Of a DNA stretch of 64,000 nt, positions 17,216 through 25,861 are shown piece after piece (within the stretch, counting starts at the first letter, position 1; every line of letters starts with the position of its first letter). Both the position numbers and the translations under genes were made by a program. This DNA is from a virus. Under the pieces are notes generated by a model. That model had not been told where the DNA came from and did no database searches. It worked only from the letters and a program-made list of their open reading frames with translations. Where the stretch lies: the IMG/VR virus record IMGVR_UViG_3300042691_031577, positions 46,142 to 110,141 of that record. One strand, 5' to 3'.

Positions 17216-19809
17216 TAACTATTTTTTATTTCTTCAATATGTTTTTTCAATTCGTCAACTCTATCAGGATTACGTTCGATATATTCATTGAATATATAAT
17301 TGCGTATTTCTGTTAAATTACGTTGTCTTAATGCGGCTACCAAATTAGCAGGACTATCTAATTGAAATGCACCGTTTTGTGTTAATAACCAGTGGCTATT
17401 TCCTGGTTGGGCTACTATAGATGCTACTAAATTGCCTGATTCTAATTGGATACCATATATGGCACTAGGGCCTACTATTCGTACATAATCAACGTGACCC
17501 AAATTACCTAATAGATTATCGCGGCGTGATACTCCTCTATCTGTATTTAAATTTCCTCTAGTAGAATCACCGAAGAATTTAGCACGGATATTTACAGGTA
17601 ATTGGTTAAATGAATTTAATAAATTACTATTTTCTAAAGTAGTTTGTAAATCATCACTTATATTACCTTCAATTGGTCTATTAGCACCACCTGCTGGTCT
17701 TCCTCTTCTACCGGTTCCTGCTGCTGGTACTCGTTCACCTGCTCCTAATTGAGCTGGTGTTGGGCGAGGAGTAGTTGTTCTAGGAGCTCTAGCTTGTAAT
17801 ACTCTTCCTGTTTTTTCTGATATTCTAAAACTTTCTGCAGGGTTAGCTGTGTTTACAATGTATATTTTGTTATCTACTACTTTTAATCTATATGTAGAAT
17901 CTTCTGTGTATGGTAAATCAGGGATACTAGCTAATGCTAGTTTATCTTTATATCCTACTTGCCATTGGTTTTGTGAAAATATACTTCTAGTAGTATTGTT
18001 GTCCAATTTTATATTATTATCATTTAAAAATTGTTTATATGCTAAACCTACTTCAGGACTATAAGAAAATCTTATTTCTTCCATTTTATCTGTTTCATCC
18101 GAATATCTAAAAGCTTTAAACTTAAAAGAAGAAGGAATATCAAACACGTATAAGTTTCCATCATACGTAGATATACCTTCTACTCCTCTCATCAATTTAC
18201 TTTTAGGAACATTAGATAATATCTTAGAAGAAATTTCACTATTAAATAAAGGTGATTTATTAAAAATAGAAGTTATTAAATTATTTTGAACTTCTTCATT
18301 TGATGCTGCTTCTTCAACAAATTTATTTTTAGCAGCTATTACATTTTCATTACTAGTATCAGCAGGAATAATACTGTTTCCTTCAACTTGGTATATTTTA
18401 AGTCTATTTCCTGAGGTATCAAAAAGTACTTCAGTATCTCCTATTTTTATTATTTTCTTTGATATATCGTTAGATGTTCTAGCTTTATCAATAATTCCGC
18501 TTATTGCGGTATTATCTAAATTGTTTGCCTGTATAGCACGTGCTAGTGAATCTAAAGGTATATCACTTATGTTTGGGTAATCAAATAAATATTTTTGTGT
18601 TCTTTTAGATAATTTAACATCCTTATATGTTTCTTCTTCAGTAATAACGTCAATGTATGTTCCTGTTCTATCGTATGATATATTTACTATAGTTCTACCA
18701 TCTTCAGTTACATAAAGATTATAATTACTATCAGTAGGTACTTTACCAGTTTTAACTAAAGCTTTAGCAAAATCAAAGTTAAACTCTTTGTTCAAGATAT
18801 TTTCTCCAGTAACATTTATAGGATGACCGGGAGCATTAACTTTTGCTAATAATGATTTTTGGTATTCTGGTTTAAATATTTCTATCTGTTTTAATAAATT
18901 ATCAAAACCAAGAATCCACGGATTTTGAAATATCCATTCTGCTAATTTATCATATTTAGGAAGAACTTTAACAATAAATGAGTCAGTAGATAAATCCCTA
19001 AATAATTCATTGCTTGAATATCTACTTGCTATATAAGAACCTCTTACAGATATGTAAAGTTTTTTCTCTTCAAAATCTAAATCATTAGCCCATTCTCTAA
19101 AACTAATACCATTTTTAAATCTTTTTTCTACATTTATTTCTGCTTGACTTATAGGAATATGCTTAAGAATACTTTTTACATTATCTATAGAATTTAAATA
19201 AGGTACTTCATCAAGTAATTTATCAAAATCCATTTCTTTAGATTCATGAGGACTATTTTTACGATTAGTATAAACATATCGTCCATTATTTCTTGCTTGA
19301 ATAGCAACGAAACTAAGAGGATCACTATCTGGGAGATTGGTATTTCTAACTAAGTAAAAGTTAGGATATCCTCTTCCGGGGTCAAATCGATAATTTCCAA
19401 ATGATCCTCTAGTAATACACCATCTTTCTCCAGCACCATATCTTACACATTTTCCTTCTACATCACCGTTATATATAACAATACCATCTTCATTATACAC
19501 CATATCTGGAGTAGGTACTATAGTAACTTTTTCTTTTTCAAAGCCTGGTTTAGATGAAACTATTTTTAGTAGTTGTTTTAATGAGTACTTACTTAAATCT
19601 TTTTCAGAGACGTTTGGGTCTTGCTTAAATTTAGTATCAAAAACAGTAATAGCCTTTTTAATTTCATCATCAGAAATAGTTATATTAAAGTCTTCTGCTT
19701 CTTCCTTAAATTTCTGGGTTAATGCTTGTACCACTTTTTCACTCATTGCCTCAGTTAGAAAAGGCCAATTAAGTACTACATGTTCTATTAATATGTGTAT
19801 ATTATTCAT
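17215..19809 (-). CDS. 864-residue protein with a 'YGxGxxWC' domain; possible head-packaged effector
   Basis: No known family assigned. An LTE-A site at residues 18-20 could be a prohead protease cut. Residues ~105-185 carry VRYGAGERWCITRG (W130, C131), then FYLVRNTNLPDSDPLSFVAI and RYVYTNRKNSPHE. The same pattern occurs in the 317-residue protein at 52947. Residues 700-735 are a Pro/Gly/Arg linker, and the C-terminal ~150 residues form a separate domain (RAKFFGDSTRGNL, SHWLLTQNGAFQL). Size and neighbourhood among capsid-targeted genes suggest injected cargo. Overlaps the membrane peptide gene by 4 nt. Confidence 0.75.
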   Translation of the reverse strand: MNNIHILIEHVVLNWPFLTEAMSEKVVQALTQKFKEEAEDFNITISDDEIKKAITVFDTKFKQDPNVSEKDLSKYSLKQLLKIVSSKPGFEKEKVTIVPTPDMVYNEDGIVIYNGDVEGKCVRYGAGERWCITRGSFGNYRFDPGRGYPNFYLVRNTNLPDSDPLSFVAIQARNNGRYVYTNRKNSPHESKEMDFDKLLDEVPYLNSIDNVKSILKHIPISQAEINVEKRFKNGISFREWANDLDFEEKKLYISVRGSYIASRYSSNELFRDLSTDSFIVKVLPKYDKLAEWIFQNPWILGFDNLLKQIEIFKPEYQKSLLAKVNAPGHPINVTGENILNKEFNFDFAKALVKTGKVPTDSNYNLYVTEDGRTIVNISYDRTGTYIDVITEEETYKDVKLSKRTQKYLFDYPNISDIPLDSLARAIQANNLDNTAISGIIDKARTSNDISKKIIKIGDTEVLFDTSGNRLKIYQVEGNSIIPADTSNENVIAAKNKFVEEAASNEEVQNNLITSIFNKSPLFNSEISSKILSNVPKSKLMRGVEGISTYDGNLYVFDIPSSFKFKAFRYSDETDKMEEIRFSYSPEVGLAYKQFLNDNNIKLDNNTTRSIFSQNQWQVGYKDKLALASIPDLPYTEDSTYRLKVVDNKIYIVNTANPAESFRISEKTGRVLQARAPRTTTPRPTPAQLGAGERVPAAGTGRRGRPAGGANRPIEGNISDDLQTTLENSNLLNSFNQLPVNIRAKFFGDSTRGNLNTDRGVSRRDNLLGNLGHVDYVRIVGPSAIYGIQLESGNLVASIVAQPGNSHWLLTQNGAFQLDSPANLVAALRQRNLTEIRNYIFNEYIERNPDRVDELKKHIEEIKNS

Positions 19810-20018
19810 TGTGATTTGTTAACTTTAGAGCGCAATAAGAAATATAACCCAAGAAACAACCCCGCAGCTAGGTAAAAAAGTAAATCCGTAATCCAATAAG
19901 AACCGGTCAAGGTCATTATTAGTTTGAACAACACGTCGAATCCAAGAGGATTGAAAAACATTGCTGCCATTAGGCAGAAAGTTGCTAAGTTGCTTAAAAA
20001 TTGTTTTCTCCAGGTCAT
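19806..20018 (-). CDS. Small two-helix membrane protein, holin-like candidate
   Basis: 70 residues with hydrophobic segments at about 9-30 and 38-62 and a basic C-terminus (LRSKVNKSQ). It overlaps the next start by ATGA, supporting this reading over the competing frame at 19825-20046. Two-helix size fits class II holins, but no lysin is adjacent, so the function is open. Confidence 0.65.
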   Translation of the reverse strand: MTWRKQFLSNLATFCLMAAMFFNPLGFDVLFKLIMTLTGSYWITDLLFYLAAGLFLGLYFLLRSKVNKSQ

Positions 20019-20049
20019 TAATTTTGTTTCTACTACCAGGTTCCATATA

Positions 20050-20472
20050 TTATTTATTTAAACGAACAGTAGCAGCTTTAGTATTTTTTACAAACTGTTT
20101 GCCTTTTTTGCTACCGGCTACTTTTTTTCGTGATGTAGCAGCACGTTCGGCTTTAGTTAAACTTTGAGCCTTTTTACGTGGTAAACAACGCGTGGTTGCT
20201 TTACCTTTTTTCATTGTCCCGCAAGGTCCCGTAATATTACCTTGTGTATCTATTCTTACCCAATCTTCTTTTTTAAACCAATCACGAAGTGATTCATGCA
20301 TGTCCAAATCATCTTCTTCCATTAAACCTTTACATACTTTAACAGCACGACCAGAAAGATAAGCGGATGGTTTTTCACCAGCAGCTATACGACGATTATA
20401 ATAAGCTTTGCCTTTAGGGCATAGCTTTTTTTCTGTTAATATTTCGTTTAGTATGTCTGTTAGTTTAATCAT
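20050..20472 (-). CDS. Capsid-targeted Cys-containing basic protein
   Basis: 140 residues. Leader MIKLTDILNE-ILTE, two IxE/LxE sites. Then LCPKGKAYYNRRIAAGEKPS and VKVCKG (Cys pair), and the core WFKKEDWVRIDTQGNITGPC with RCLPRKKAQSLTKAERAATS. That core is a family I recall from marine phages, annotated only as a domain of unknown function. C-terminus is very basic, fitting an internal DNA-associated protein. Confidence 0.8.
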   Translation of the reverse strand: MIKLTDILNEILTEKKLCPKGKAYYNRRIAAGEKPSAYLSGRAVKVCKGLMEEDDLDMHESLRDWFKKEDWVRIDTQGNITGPCGTMKKGKATTRCLPRKKAQSLTKAERAATSRKKVAGSKKGKQFVKNTKAATVRLNK

Positions 20473-20729
20473 GATTTATGTATCTTTAGTTTTAACGTAC
20501 CTGTACCTTTAATAACGCGATGCCAAGTATGTCTCTCAATAAATATTGGCTGATTCATGGAAGTCGGCAGCTGGTTATCAAGCTGTATTTTCCAGTCAGT
20601 TTCACCTATAATTTGCAGTGTGCGATTTTCATCATCGCGATGCCACATTAATTCGATAGGATCTATATTTTCGTTAAATTCACGAATAATGTAGGTATCT
20701 GTAGTTTCTAAATCAGTATAGGGATGCAT
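20469..20729 (-). CDS. Small cupin-like protein
   Basis: 86 residues, all beta. WHRDDENRTLQIIG and ERHTWHRVIKGTGTLKLKI look like the two cupin motifs of a minimal double-stranded beta-helix, with His residues placed to hold a metal. It sits inside the capsid-targeted cluster but lacks the leader. Overlaps both neighbours (4 nt and 1 nt). Confidence 0.7.
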   Translation of the reverse strand: MHPYTDLETTDTYIIREFNENIDPIELMWHRDDENRTLQIIGETDWKIQLDNQLPTSMNQPIFIERHTWHRVIKGTGTLKLKIHKS

Positions 20730-20974
20730 TACTTCTTAGGATGAAACCAATTACTACAATATTTTGATGGGTCTTTGATAGATTCTTTGGTTTTTGGATT
20801 TATTAAATCCTCAGTACCCATAAGTTTTTGGTAATACTTATTTTTACATTTGTGTTTACCTTCTTCCTGATAATGGTATTCACATACGTGACAACCAAAG
20901 CCTATGGATGAATACATGTATGATGGGTATTCCTCACCTTCATGTTCTTTTAATATATCTGTTAGTTTAATCAT
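20729..20974 (-). CDS. Capsid-targeted four-cysteine protein
   Basis: 81 residues. Leader MIKLTDILKE-HE (IxE). CHVCEYHY, HKCKNKYY and KYCSNWFHP supply four Cys and His residues for a zinc or iron-sulfur site. Widespread tiny phage protein type; role unknown. Confidence 0.75.
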   Translation of the reverse strand: MIKLTDILKEHEGEEYPSYMYSSIGFGCHVCEYHYQEEGKHKCKNKYYQKLMGTEDLINPKTKESIKDPSKYCSNWFHPKK

Positions 20975-21318
20975 TTGTTTAATCGTTTAGTTTTTTCTTT
21001 AGATGCTTCTTTACGTTTAGTAATATATTCTAATCCTCTTTTTAATCTTGCTTTTACTTCAGGATCTTTTGCTTTACCATAAGCTGCTCTAACACGTTGG
21101 TGAATTAAATTAATAATTTGTGATTGTCTAGCGTGTGATTTAGATTTGAATGATGTTTTAGATAATGTATCTTTTATATCTTGAACTGTTTTAAATTTAA
21201 CACGAACAGTATCAGATGGATCTTCATCTGTGTATAAGCGACGACCTGATCCTTTAGGTTTTTTACCTGTGCCTACTTTAGGGTCTCTTTCTAATAATAA
21301 ATCTGTTAGTTTGATCAT
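20971..21318 (-). CDS. Capsid-targeted basic protein with GxGRRLYTDEDP core
   Basis: 115 residues. Leader MIKLTDLLLE-RD. Core PKGSGRRLYTDEDPSDTVRV, then SFKSKSHARQSQIINLIHQR and RVRAAYGKAKDPEVK. I recall this as a recurrent T4-like phage domain (annotated DUF5824, from memory). Strongly basic; probably a nucleic-acid-binding internal head protein. Confidence 0.8.
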   Translation of the reverse strand: MIKLTDLLLERDPKVGTGKKPKGSGRRLYTDEDPSDTVRVKFKTVQDIKDTLSKTSFKSKSHARQSQIINLIHQRVRAAYGKAKDPEVKARLKRGLEYITKRKEASKEKTKRLNK

Positions 21319-21330
21319 TTGTTTATTTAT

Positions 21331-21945
21331 TTAAATACTGTATAAATGCTCTACTACAGTACGTTTTACTATTCTTCTAACAGCATTTACCTGTTCTATT
21401 TTACTTTTAGCAGTTATATCACCATTTTTCCAATAATTAACAGCTTGTTGATATGATTCATTTATATGTTCCATTCGTTTTTGAATATTGGCTTCTGCTA
21501 CATCTTCAATACGATTCATAACTACTGAATATTCAGGTGTATTATCAATTTTATATTGGTTATTGAATAAATCTTGTAATTTATTTATAAATGATTGTGA
21601 TTTATAAATATTGGTTTTGGTATCAGTATTACCTGATATCTCTATAGATTTAGGATGTTTATTTTGAATAAAATCTGCTAATATTTTATATGAAGTAGCA
21701 GTTATTTGTTTCCACGCTTCTGGTGTAGTGTTTTGATTATTATCTGTAAAAGACCAAGCTATGGTCCATTTATTGTTTTGTATATCTATTCTTCTAAAGT
21801 AATATTCTGCTTCAATATCTTGTCCATTTCCTACAACGTATTTAGTATCAGATATTTTTTCTATATTAGGTAAAGGTTTATCGAACATTTCTAATATTCG
21901 ACTTAACTCTTCTTTAATATATTTTTTTAAATATGTTACTTTCAT
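21331..21945 (-). CDS. Capsid-targeted protein candidate
   Basis: 204 residues. Leader MKVTYLKKYIKEELSRILE has two (I/L)xE sites. A beta-rich region follows (TKYVVGNGQDIEAEYYFRRI, WTIAWSFTDNNQ), then helices. No family recognised. ATATTTAT is 5 nt before its ATG. Confidence 0.7.
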   Translation of the reverse strand: MKVTYLKKYIKEELSRILEMFDKPLPNIEKISDTKYVVGNGQDIEAEYYFRRIDIQNNKWTIAWSFTDNNQNTTPEAWKQITATSYKILADFIQNKHPKSIEISGNTDTKTNIYKSQSFINKLQDLFNNQYKIDNTPEYSVVMNRIEDVAEANIQKRMEHINESYQQAVNYWKNGDITAKSKIEQVNAVRRIVKRTVVEHLYSI

Positions 21946-21950
21946 TACTT

Positions 21951-21958
21951 ATAAATAT
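21951..21958 (-). promoter_or_regulatory. Late-type promoter box ATATTTAT
   Basis: Minus-strand ATATTTAT, 5 nt before the ATG at 21945. Confidence 0.5.
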
Positions 21959-21959
21959 C

Positions 21960-22607
21960 CTACCAATAACCGCTAAAGCTGGTCTTAAAACCCAAGAGCT
22001 TGCTGTACCTGGGGAGCCTACAACTCCAATACGACGCCTTAGTTCTGTCTTTTTTATTTTTACAATCATGACGAGCAGCAAACGCTTTACGTGCTTTTGG
22101 GTTATTTAATTTAGCACGTAATCCTGTAGTATCACCAAACGATACTTTTTTAATTCCGCCTCCTGGTTTACGAACGTAAACGTAGAATTTTTTAGATCCA
22201 CCACGTTTTGGTTTACCAATAGGCGGTGTTTTTTTCTTTTGTTTAGCGGCCTCAGTAATTAATTCATCAATACTGATTGGATAATCAAGTGGAACAGTTA
22301 TCCCATTATATTCACCAAACTCACCTATATTAGATTCTAATAATTCAGCATCGTCTTCAACTACAGATAATAAACCTTTGTTGTATAATTCACGTGCTTC
22401 ACGGAATAATTCAAAATAATTTTTAGATAATGGGCGGTAAACATTATGAATTAACATTTTACCTTCTCTGATGTGGTATTTTAATCCTTCAGATAAAACT
22501 AAATTATTAGTAGATTCTGTTAGGACTAATTTAGGACCATTACACCCACAATCATCTTCTTTAAATAATTCTTCTTGTATTATTTGGCGTAGTGTTGATA
22601 TTTTCAT
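21960..22607 (-). CDS. Capsid-targeted protein with C-terminal basic Cys domain
   Basis: 215 residues. Leader MKISTLRQIIQEELFKED, then several LxE sites (DDAELLESN, DELITEAAK), the latter a textbook gp21-type site at about residue 118. The C-terminal 90 residues (KKFYVYVRKPGGGIKKVSFG, KARKAFAARHDCKNK, SYWSCRLPRYSKLL) form a basic domain found in marine phages. Maturation could release this domain inside the head. ATG is 4 nt after ATATTTAT. Confidence 0.78.
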   Translation of the reverse strand: MKISTLRQIIQEELFKEDDCGCNGPKLVLTESTNNLVLSEGLKYHIREGKMLIHNVYRPLSKNYFELFREARELYNKGLLSVVEDDAELLESNIGEFGEYNGITVPLDYPISIDELITEAAKQKKKTPPIGKPKRGGSKKFYVYVRKPGGGIKKVSFGDTTGLRAKLNNPKARKAFAARHDCKNKKDRTKASYWSCRLPRYSKLLGFKTSFSGYW

Positions 22608-22611
22608 ACCA

Positions 22612-22619
22612 ATAAATAT
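22612..22619 (-). promoter_or_regulatory. Late-type promoter box ATATTTAT
   Basis: Minus-strand ATATTTAT, 4 nt before the ATG at 22607 (leaderless type). Confidence 0.5.
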
Positions 22620-22620
22620 A

Positions 22621-23205
22621 TTACTTAATACTGTCCTTAAGTTTTTGTATGTATTCTTGAATATCTTTAATTATTTCTTGCTCATCTACACCTTTACCTT
22701 TCCATTCTTCAACATCTCCACTTTCAGTTACGAATGAACCTTCGTTAATACCTAATGATAATTCAAGTAGTATATCTTCCATTTCTTTAATATGTACTTC
22801 AACACCGCGAGATAATATGCTTTTTTGGTATTCCTCAAATTTACCTATGCGTTTTAGTTCGGTTTCATGCGCTATAACGCAATCAGAACATTTTTTATGG
22901 ATACTGTACATATGTTTATCTAAACGGCCTTTATTCATGGCTCGTTTACATTCAGGGCATGTTAGCGGCATTTGTAATATACTCTTAACCAAATCTAGTT
23001 TAGTTATGGTCATCTTTATACCATTTTTAATGGTCCATGTTTTGCCATTTTCTTCCCACACATCACCCTCTTTATAGTCTGTTTGTGCTTTGGTATAACC
23101 TACTTGTGTTACAGTTTTATCTGTATAATTTTTAGAAACTAAGTTACGCAAACGTTGCACATCGCGTTCCTTAAATTCTTTTTTCAATAACGATTCATTG
23201 CTCAT
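22621..23205 (-). CDS. Zinc-finger phage protein
   Basis: 194 residues. Conserved N-terminal half (RLRNLVSKNYTDKTVTQVGY, EGDVWEENGKTWTIKNGIK) and a zinc finger, CPECKRAMNKGRLDKHMYSIHKKCSDC (about residues 83-109; C-x2-C ... C-x2-C). I recall this family from marine T4-like phages with no assigned function. C-terminus is a long helix. Confidence 0.8.
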   Translation of the reverse strand: MSNESLLKKEFKERDVQRLRNLVSKNYTDKTVTQVGYTKAQTDYKEGDVWEENGKTWTIKNGIKMTITKLDLVKSILQMPLTCPECKRAMNKGRLDKHMYSIHKKCSDCVIAHETELKRIGKFEEYQKSILSRGVEVHIKEMEDILLELSLGINEGSFVTESGDVEEWKGKGVDEQEIIKDIQEYIQKLKDSIK

Positions 23206-23209
23206 AACT

Positions 23210-24073
23210 TTATTTTATAAATTTCTTTATAGGAGTATCATATATTCCCTCATATTTTTTTCCAAAATCTCTTAACAATACACCTGCTTTAGCATTTGCT
23301 TCATTTTCGATATCACTACCAGTCTTACCACTTTCATAATTTATTTTTCCATCTTCATCTTGTTTACGATGGATTAATTCATGAGCTAATGTACGAAAAA
23401 TATCAGCCATGTTTCTATCGCCTACGTAAACCCATATTTCATTAGTATTAGGAGAAAAATACCCAAACGAACGTTGTTTTTTAACATGATCAGTATCGTC
23501 TGAGAATTGTATCTTAGGGATTTGGGCTAATCCTAAGTCTTCTTTAACGTAATTAATAAATTCGTTTACTAAATTAACTTCATCTTCTTGGCTTCCATCT
23601 TCCTTTATTTTAGGATTAATAATAGCTACTAATGCCTCAGGAATAAGATTTAATGCTTTATGTAATGATAATATAAATTCACCATTAACCAAATAATACT
23701 TATCACTATCATAATTTAGTATTAATGCTTTAGGTAGTGGTTTTAAATTTTTAACAGCCTTTAAATAAGGAACAGGGTCTATTTTATGTTCTTTAGCGTA
23801 TAGCAATGCTTGACCCAAGCTTTTAATATTGTACGAATTAGTATTTTCTAATTTAGACCAAACGTCATCAATTAATACTACGTCATTAGCACCGTTAAAA
23901 GCTAATTGTAAATCCTCTACAGGAAAATTAAAAACTAATGCTGCTTTATTTAAAGCACTTAAATTATCCTCAACATATTGGTGATTATCATCATCTTCAA
24001 AATTATTTGGGGGAGATTCATGTAATTGAAATGCTTTATTCCACCACTCTTTACTAAATATATTTTTATCCAT
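23210..24073 (-). CDS. HExxH metallopeptidase with possible ParB-like N-terminal domain
   Basis: 287 residues. The zinc motif TLAHELIH gives H231, E232, H235, and Glu in SDIENEANAKAG (256-258) is a good third ligand. This is a gluzincin-type layout. Residues ~110-155 (KALILNYDSDKYYLVNGEFI, LSLHKALNLIPEALVAIINP) resemble a degenerate ParB/sulfiredoxin fold, which is speculative. Substrate unknown. Head maturation is not assumed because T4 gp21 is a serine protease. Confidence 0.82.
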   Translation of the reverse strand: MDKNIFSKEWWNKAFQLHESPPNNFEDDDNHQYVEDNLSALNKAALVFNFPVEDLQLAFNGANDVVLIDDVWSKLENTNSYNIKSLGQALLYAKEHKIDPVPYLKAVKNLKPLPKALILNYDSDKYYLVNGEFILSLHKALNLIPEALVAIINPKIKEDGSQEDEVNLVNEFINYVKEDLGLAQIPKIQFSDDTDHVKKQRSFGYFSPNTNEIWVYVGDRNMADIFRTLAHELIHRKQDEDGKINYESGKTGSDIENEANAKAGVLLRDFGKKYEGIYDTPIKKFIK

Positions 24074-24089
24074 AAATAATTAATATGGT

Positions 24090-24097
24090 ATAAATAT
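24090..24097 (-). promoter_or_regulatory. Late-type promoter box ATATTTAT
   Basis: Minus-strand ATATTTAT, 16 nt before the ATG at 24073. Confidence 0.5.
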
Positions 24098-24098
24098 A

Positions 24099-24887
24099 CT
24101 ACTCTGCTAGTTTAACGGATACAGGCAATGACTGGCTATAAGGTACATCATCTGGGTTTTCTAATTTATATATATCGTATATTTTGGTAAACATTTCAAA
24201 ATTTTTATCAATATCACCAATTACTTTTAATTGCCACCCAGCTCCTTGTATTTTTTCACCTTTTTTATCCTCGCCACGAGTAGCTGCTTTTAACCATATG
24301 ATTCCCGTATCAGTTACATGCTCATCATGAGTCTCGTTCCATGCTTTAGTGTAGGCAGCTAACTGTAAATCGTAGCTAGTGTGTAGTGAATTGGATGTTT
24401 TAATATCTAATAACCATAATTTACCACGTAATCTTACAATTAAGTCGGCTGTTCCTGCGTATTCATGTTGATCTGAGAATAAATGGTATTCTGCTGCTAC
24501 TAACTCAGGTTTTTCACGGTTCCAAAATTCAGTAAAACGTAAGATCATTTTCCAAACATCTAGCGCATAGTTAACGTGACCGTTTTCTTCAATCCACACT
24601 ATTTCTTCACCGTTTATAAATTTTTCAACAGCATTGTGTACTTGTGTACCTTCAGCAGCGGCTTTAGATGCTATAATATCACTATTATGACCTACATCTT
24701 TTAACCAATTATGAAAAAATTGATTTTTAGGAAAGTAATTTAATATCGTTGATACTGAAGGGTAATATTTGTCATTGCGTTTATAAAAACGTTGGTCTAA
24801 AATATTAATTTGTTTATTGTCTTCACTGTATTGAATAATGCGTTTAATTTTGGGATCTTTGATCACATTGAAATTTTTATCTATCAT
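24099..24887 (-). CDS. RecB/Cas4-like PD-(D/E)xK nuclease
   Basis: 262 residues. Nuclease motifs: AEGTQVHNAVE (~79-88), EYAGTADLIV (D148), LWLLDIKTSNS (D161, K163) and YDLQLAAYTKAW (Q175). This order (H, D, DxK, Qx2xY) is that of the RecB-family exonuclease domain. Directly downstream of and overlapping the primase gene (ATGA), so part of the replication/recombination set. Confidence 0.9.
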   Translation of the reverse strand: MIDKNFNVIKDPKIKRIIQYSEDNKQINILDQRFYKRNDKYYPSVSTILNYFPKNQFFHNWLKDVGHNSDIIASKAAAEGTQVHNAVEKFINGEEIVWIEENGHVNYALDVWKMILRFTEFWNREKPELVAAEYHLFSDQHEYAGTADLIVRLRGKLWLLDIKTSNSLHTSYDLQLAAYTKAWNETHDEHVTDTGIIWLKAATRGEDKKGEKIQGAGWQLKVIGDIDKNFEMFTKIYDIYKLENPDDVPYSQSLPVSVKLAE

Positions 24888-25837
24888 ATATTATCTAATT
24901 TTTTTACTAATAAACTTTGGAATGTTAGTGGTAATGTATTTTCTATAATATTAAGAAAATTTTCAAATCCTATTGTGTTTGCATCTTTACCATCTAACTC
25001 TACCAAGTATACTTCTTTACCAAAGGACATTAACATTTCACAATGTTTTAAAGCATCCTTAATAGCATCTTTATCTAATGCTATGTATATTTTTTGTACA
25101 TCAGACGATACTAATTTTTTCATTAGTATTTCATGTATTACCTTACCAAATAATGGAATACAATTACGTTTAATTGTTAGAAAATCAAACATACCTTCTA
25201 CTAATATTATAGGAGCACTCCAATTAATGTATAGTTCCATACCAATTATATTTTTAACAGGTACAGATGGGTTATCATATTTTCTACTTAAGGTATCTGA
25301 GTAGTCTCGTGCTATAAAATAATTTAGTTGACCTAATCCATCATAAGACGGTATAATAATTCTATTAGTATACTTGCCTTCTGCACAAAATCCAATATTG
25401 TATTTTAAAATATCCATCTCCGTCAATCCTCTATTTTTAATGTATTTAATCGCATGTTTTGCGGCTAATTTTATGGATTTATCGGTTGTATTAACATTAT
25501 AAAGAGGAATAAATTCAGCAGGTAATTTTGTATTAGTTTCTGTAGTTTGTTTAGTTTTACCTGGTCTAATTATTAGGTTTAGTTCTTTAGTTTTATCTTC
25601 AGGCGCGTCTAATTTCTTTAATAATGATTTTATTGTTTTACCTTTAGAACTATTTTTTGGTGGGCACGTCCAACAATGCCATGGATTTTCATTTTTTTCA
25701 TTGGTGTCAAGTTGAACCTCTAGTTTACGTTTGTGGTGATTACAAAAGGGACAATGAAATGCTACATTGCCCTTACTAGTAGGATGACCTTTACCTAGTA
25801 CGGATTCAAGTAATATAAGTAAAGCTTGATTTTCCAT
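24884..25837 (-). CDS. DNA primase (CHC2 zinc finger + TOPRIM)
   Basis: 317 residues. N-terminal zinc site CPFCNHHKR (C29, C32) and CWTC (C55, C58). TOPRIM core: ILVEGMFDFLTI (Glu 214) and YIALDKDAIK (D255, D257). Makes RNA primers for lagging-strand synthesis. Compact like T4 gp61. The partner helicase is not in view. A promoter-like GGCTAA-N10-TATATTCC lies at 25844-25867. Confidence 0.9.
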   Translation of the reverse strand: MENQALLILLESVLGKGHPTSKGNVAFHCPFCNHHKRKLEVQLDTNEKNENPWHCWTCPPKNSSKGKTIKSLLKKLDAPEDKTKELNLIIRPGKTKQTTETNTKLPAEFIPLYNVNTTDKSIKLAAKHAIKYIKNRGLTEMDILKYNIGFCAEGKYTNRIIIPSYDGLGQLNYFIARDYSDTLSRKYDNPSVPVKNIIGMELYINWSAPIILVEGMFDFLTIKRNCIPLFGKVIHEILMKKLVSSDVQKIYIALDKDAIKDALKHCEMLMSFGKEVYLVELDGKDANTIGFENFLNIIENTLPLTFQSLLVKKLDNI

Positions 25838-25861
25838 TTTGATGGAATATACAAACTTTAT

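Noticed and set aside
19825-20046. 73-residue minus-strand frame
   Set aside because: Overlaps the two-helix membrane gene in another frame; the latter has ATGA coupling to the next gene and clean membrane helices.
23210-24073. Metallopeptidase as the prohead protease
   Set aside because: T4 prohead protease gp21 is a serine protease and is expected next to portal and the major capsid gene, which are beyond or at the left edge.
24810-25304. Plus-strand frame of 164 residues
   Set aside because: Lies antisense to the primase and nuclease genes, both with intact catalytic motifs.
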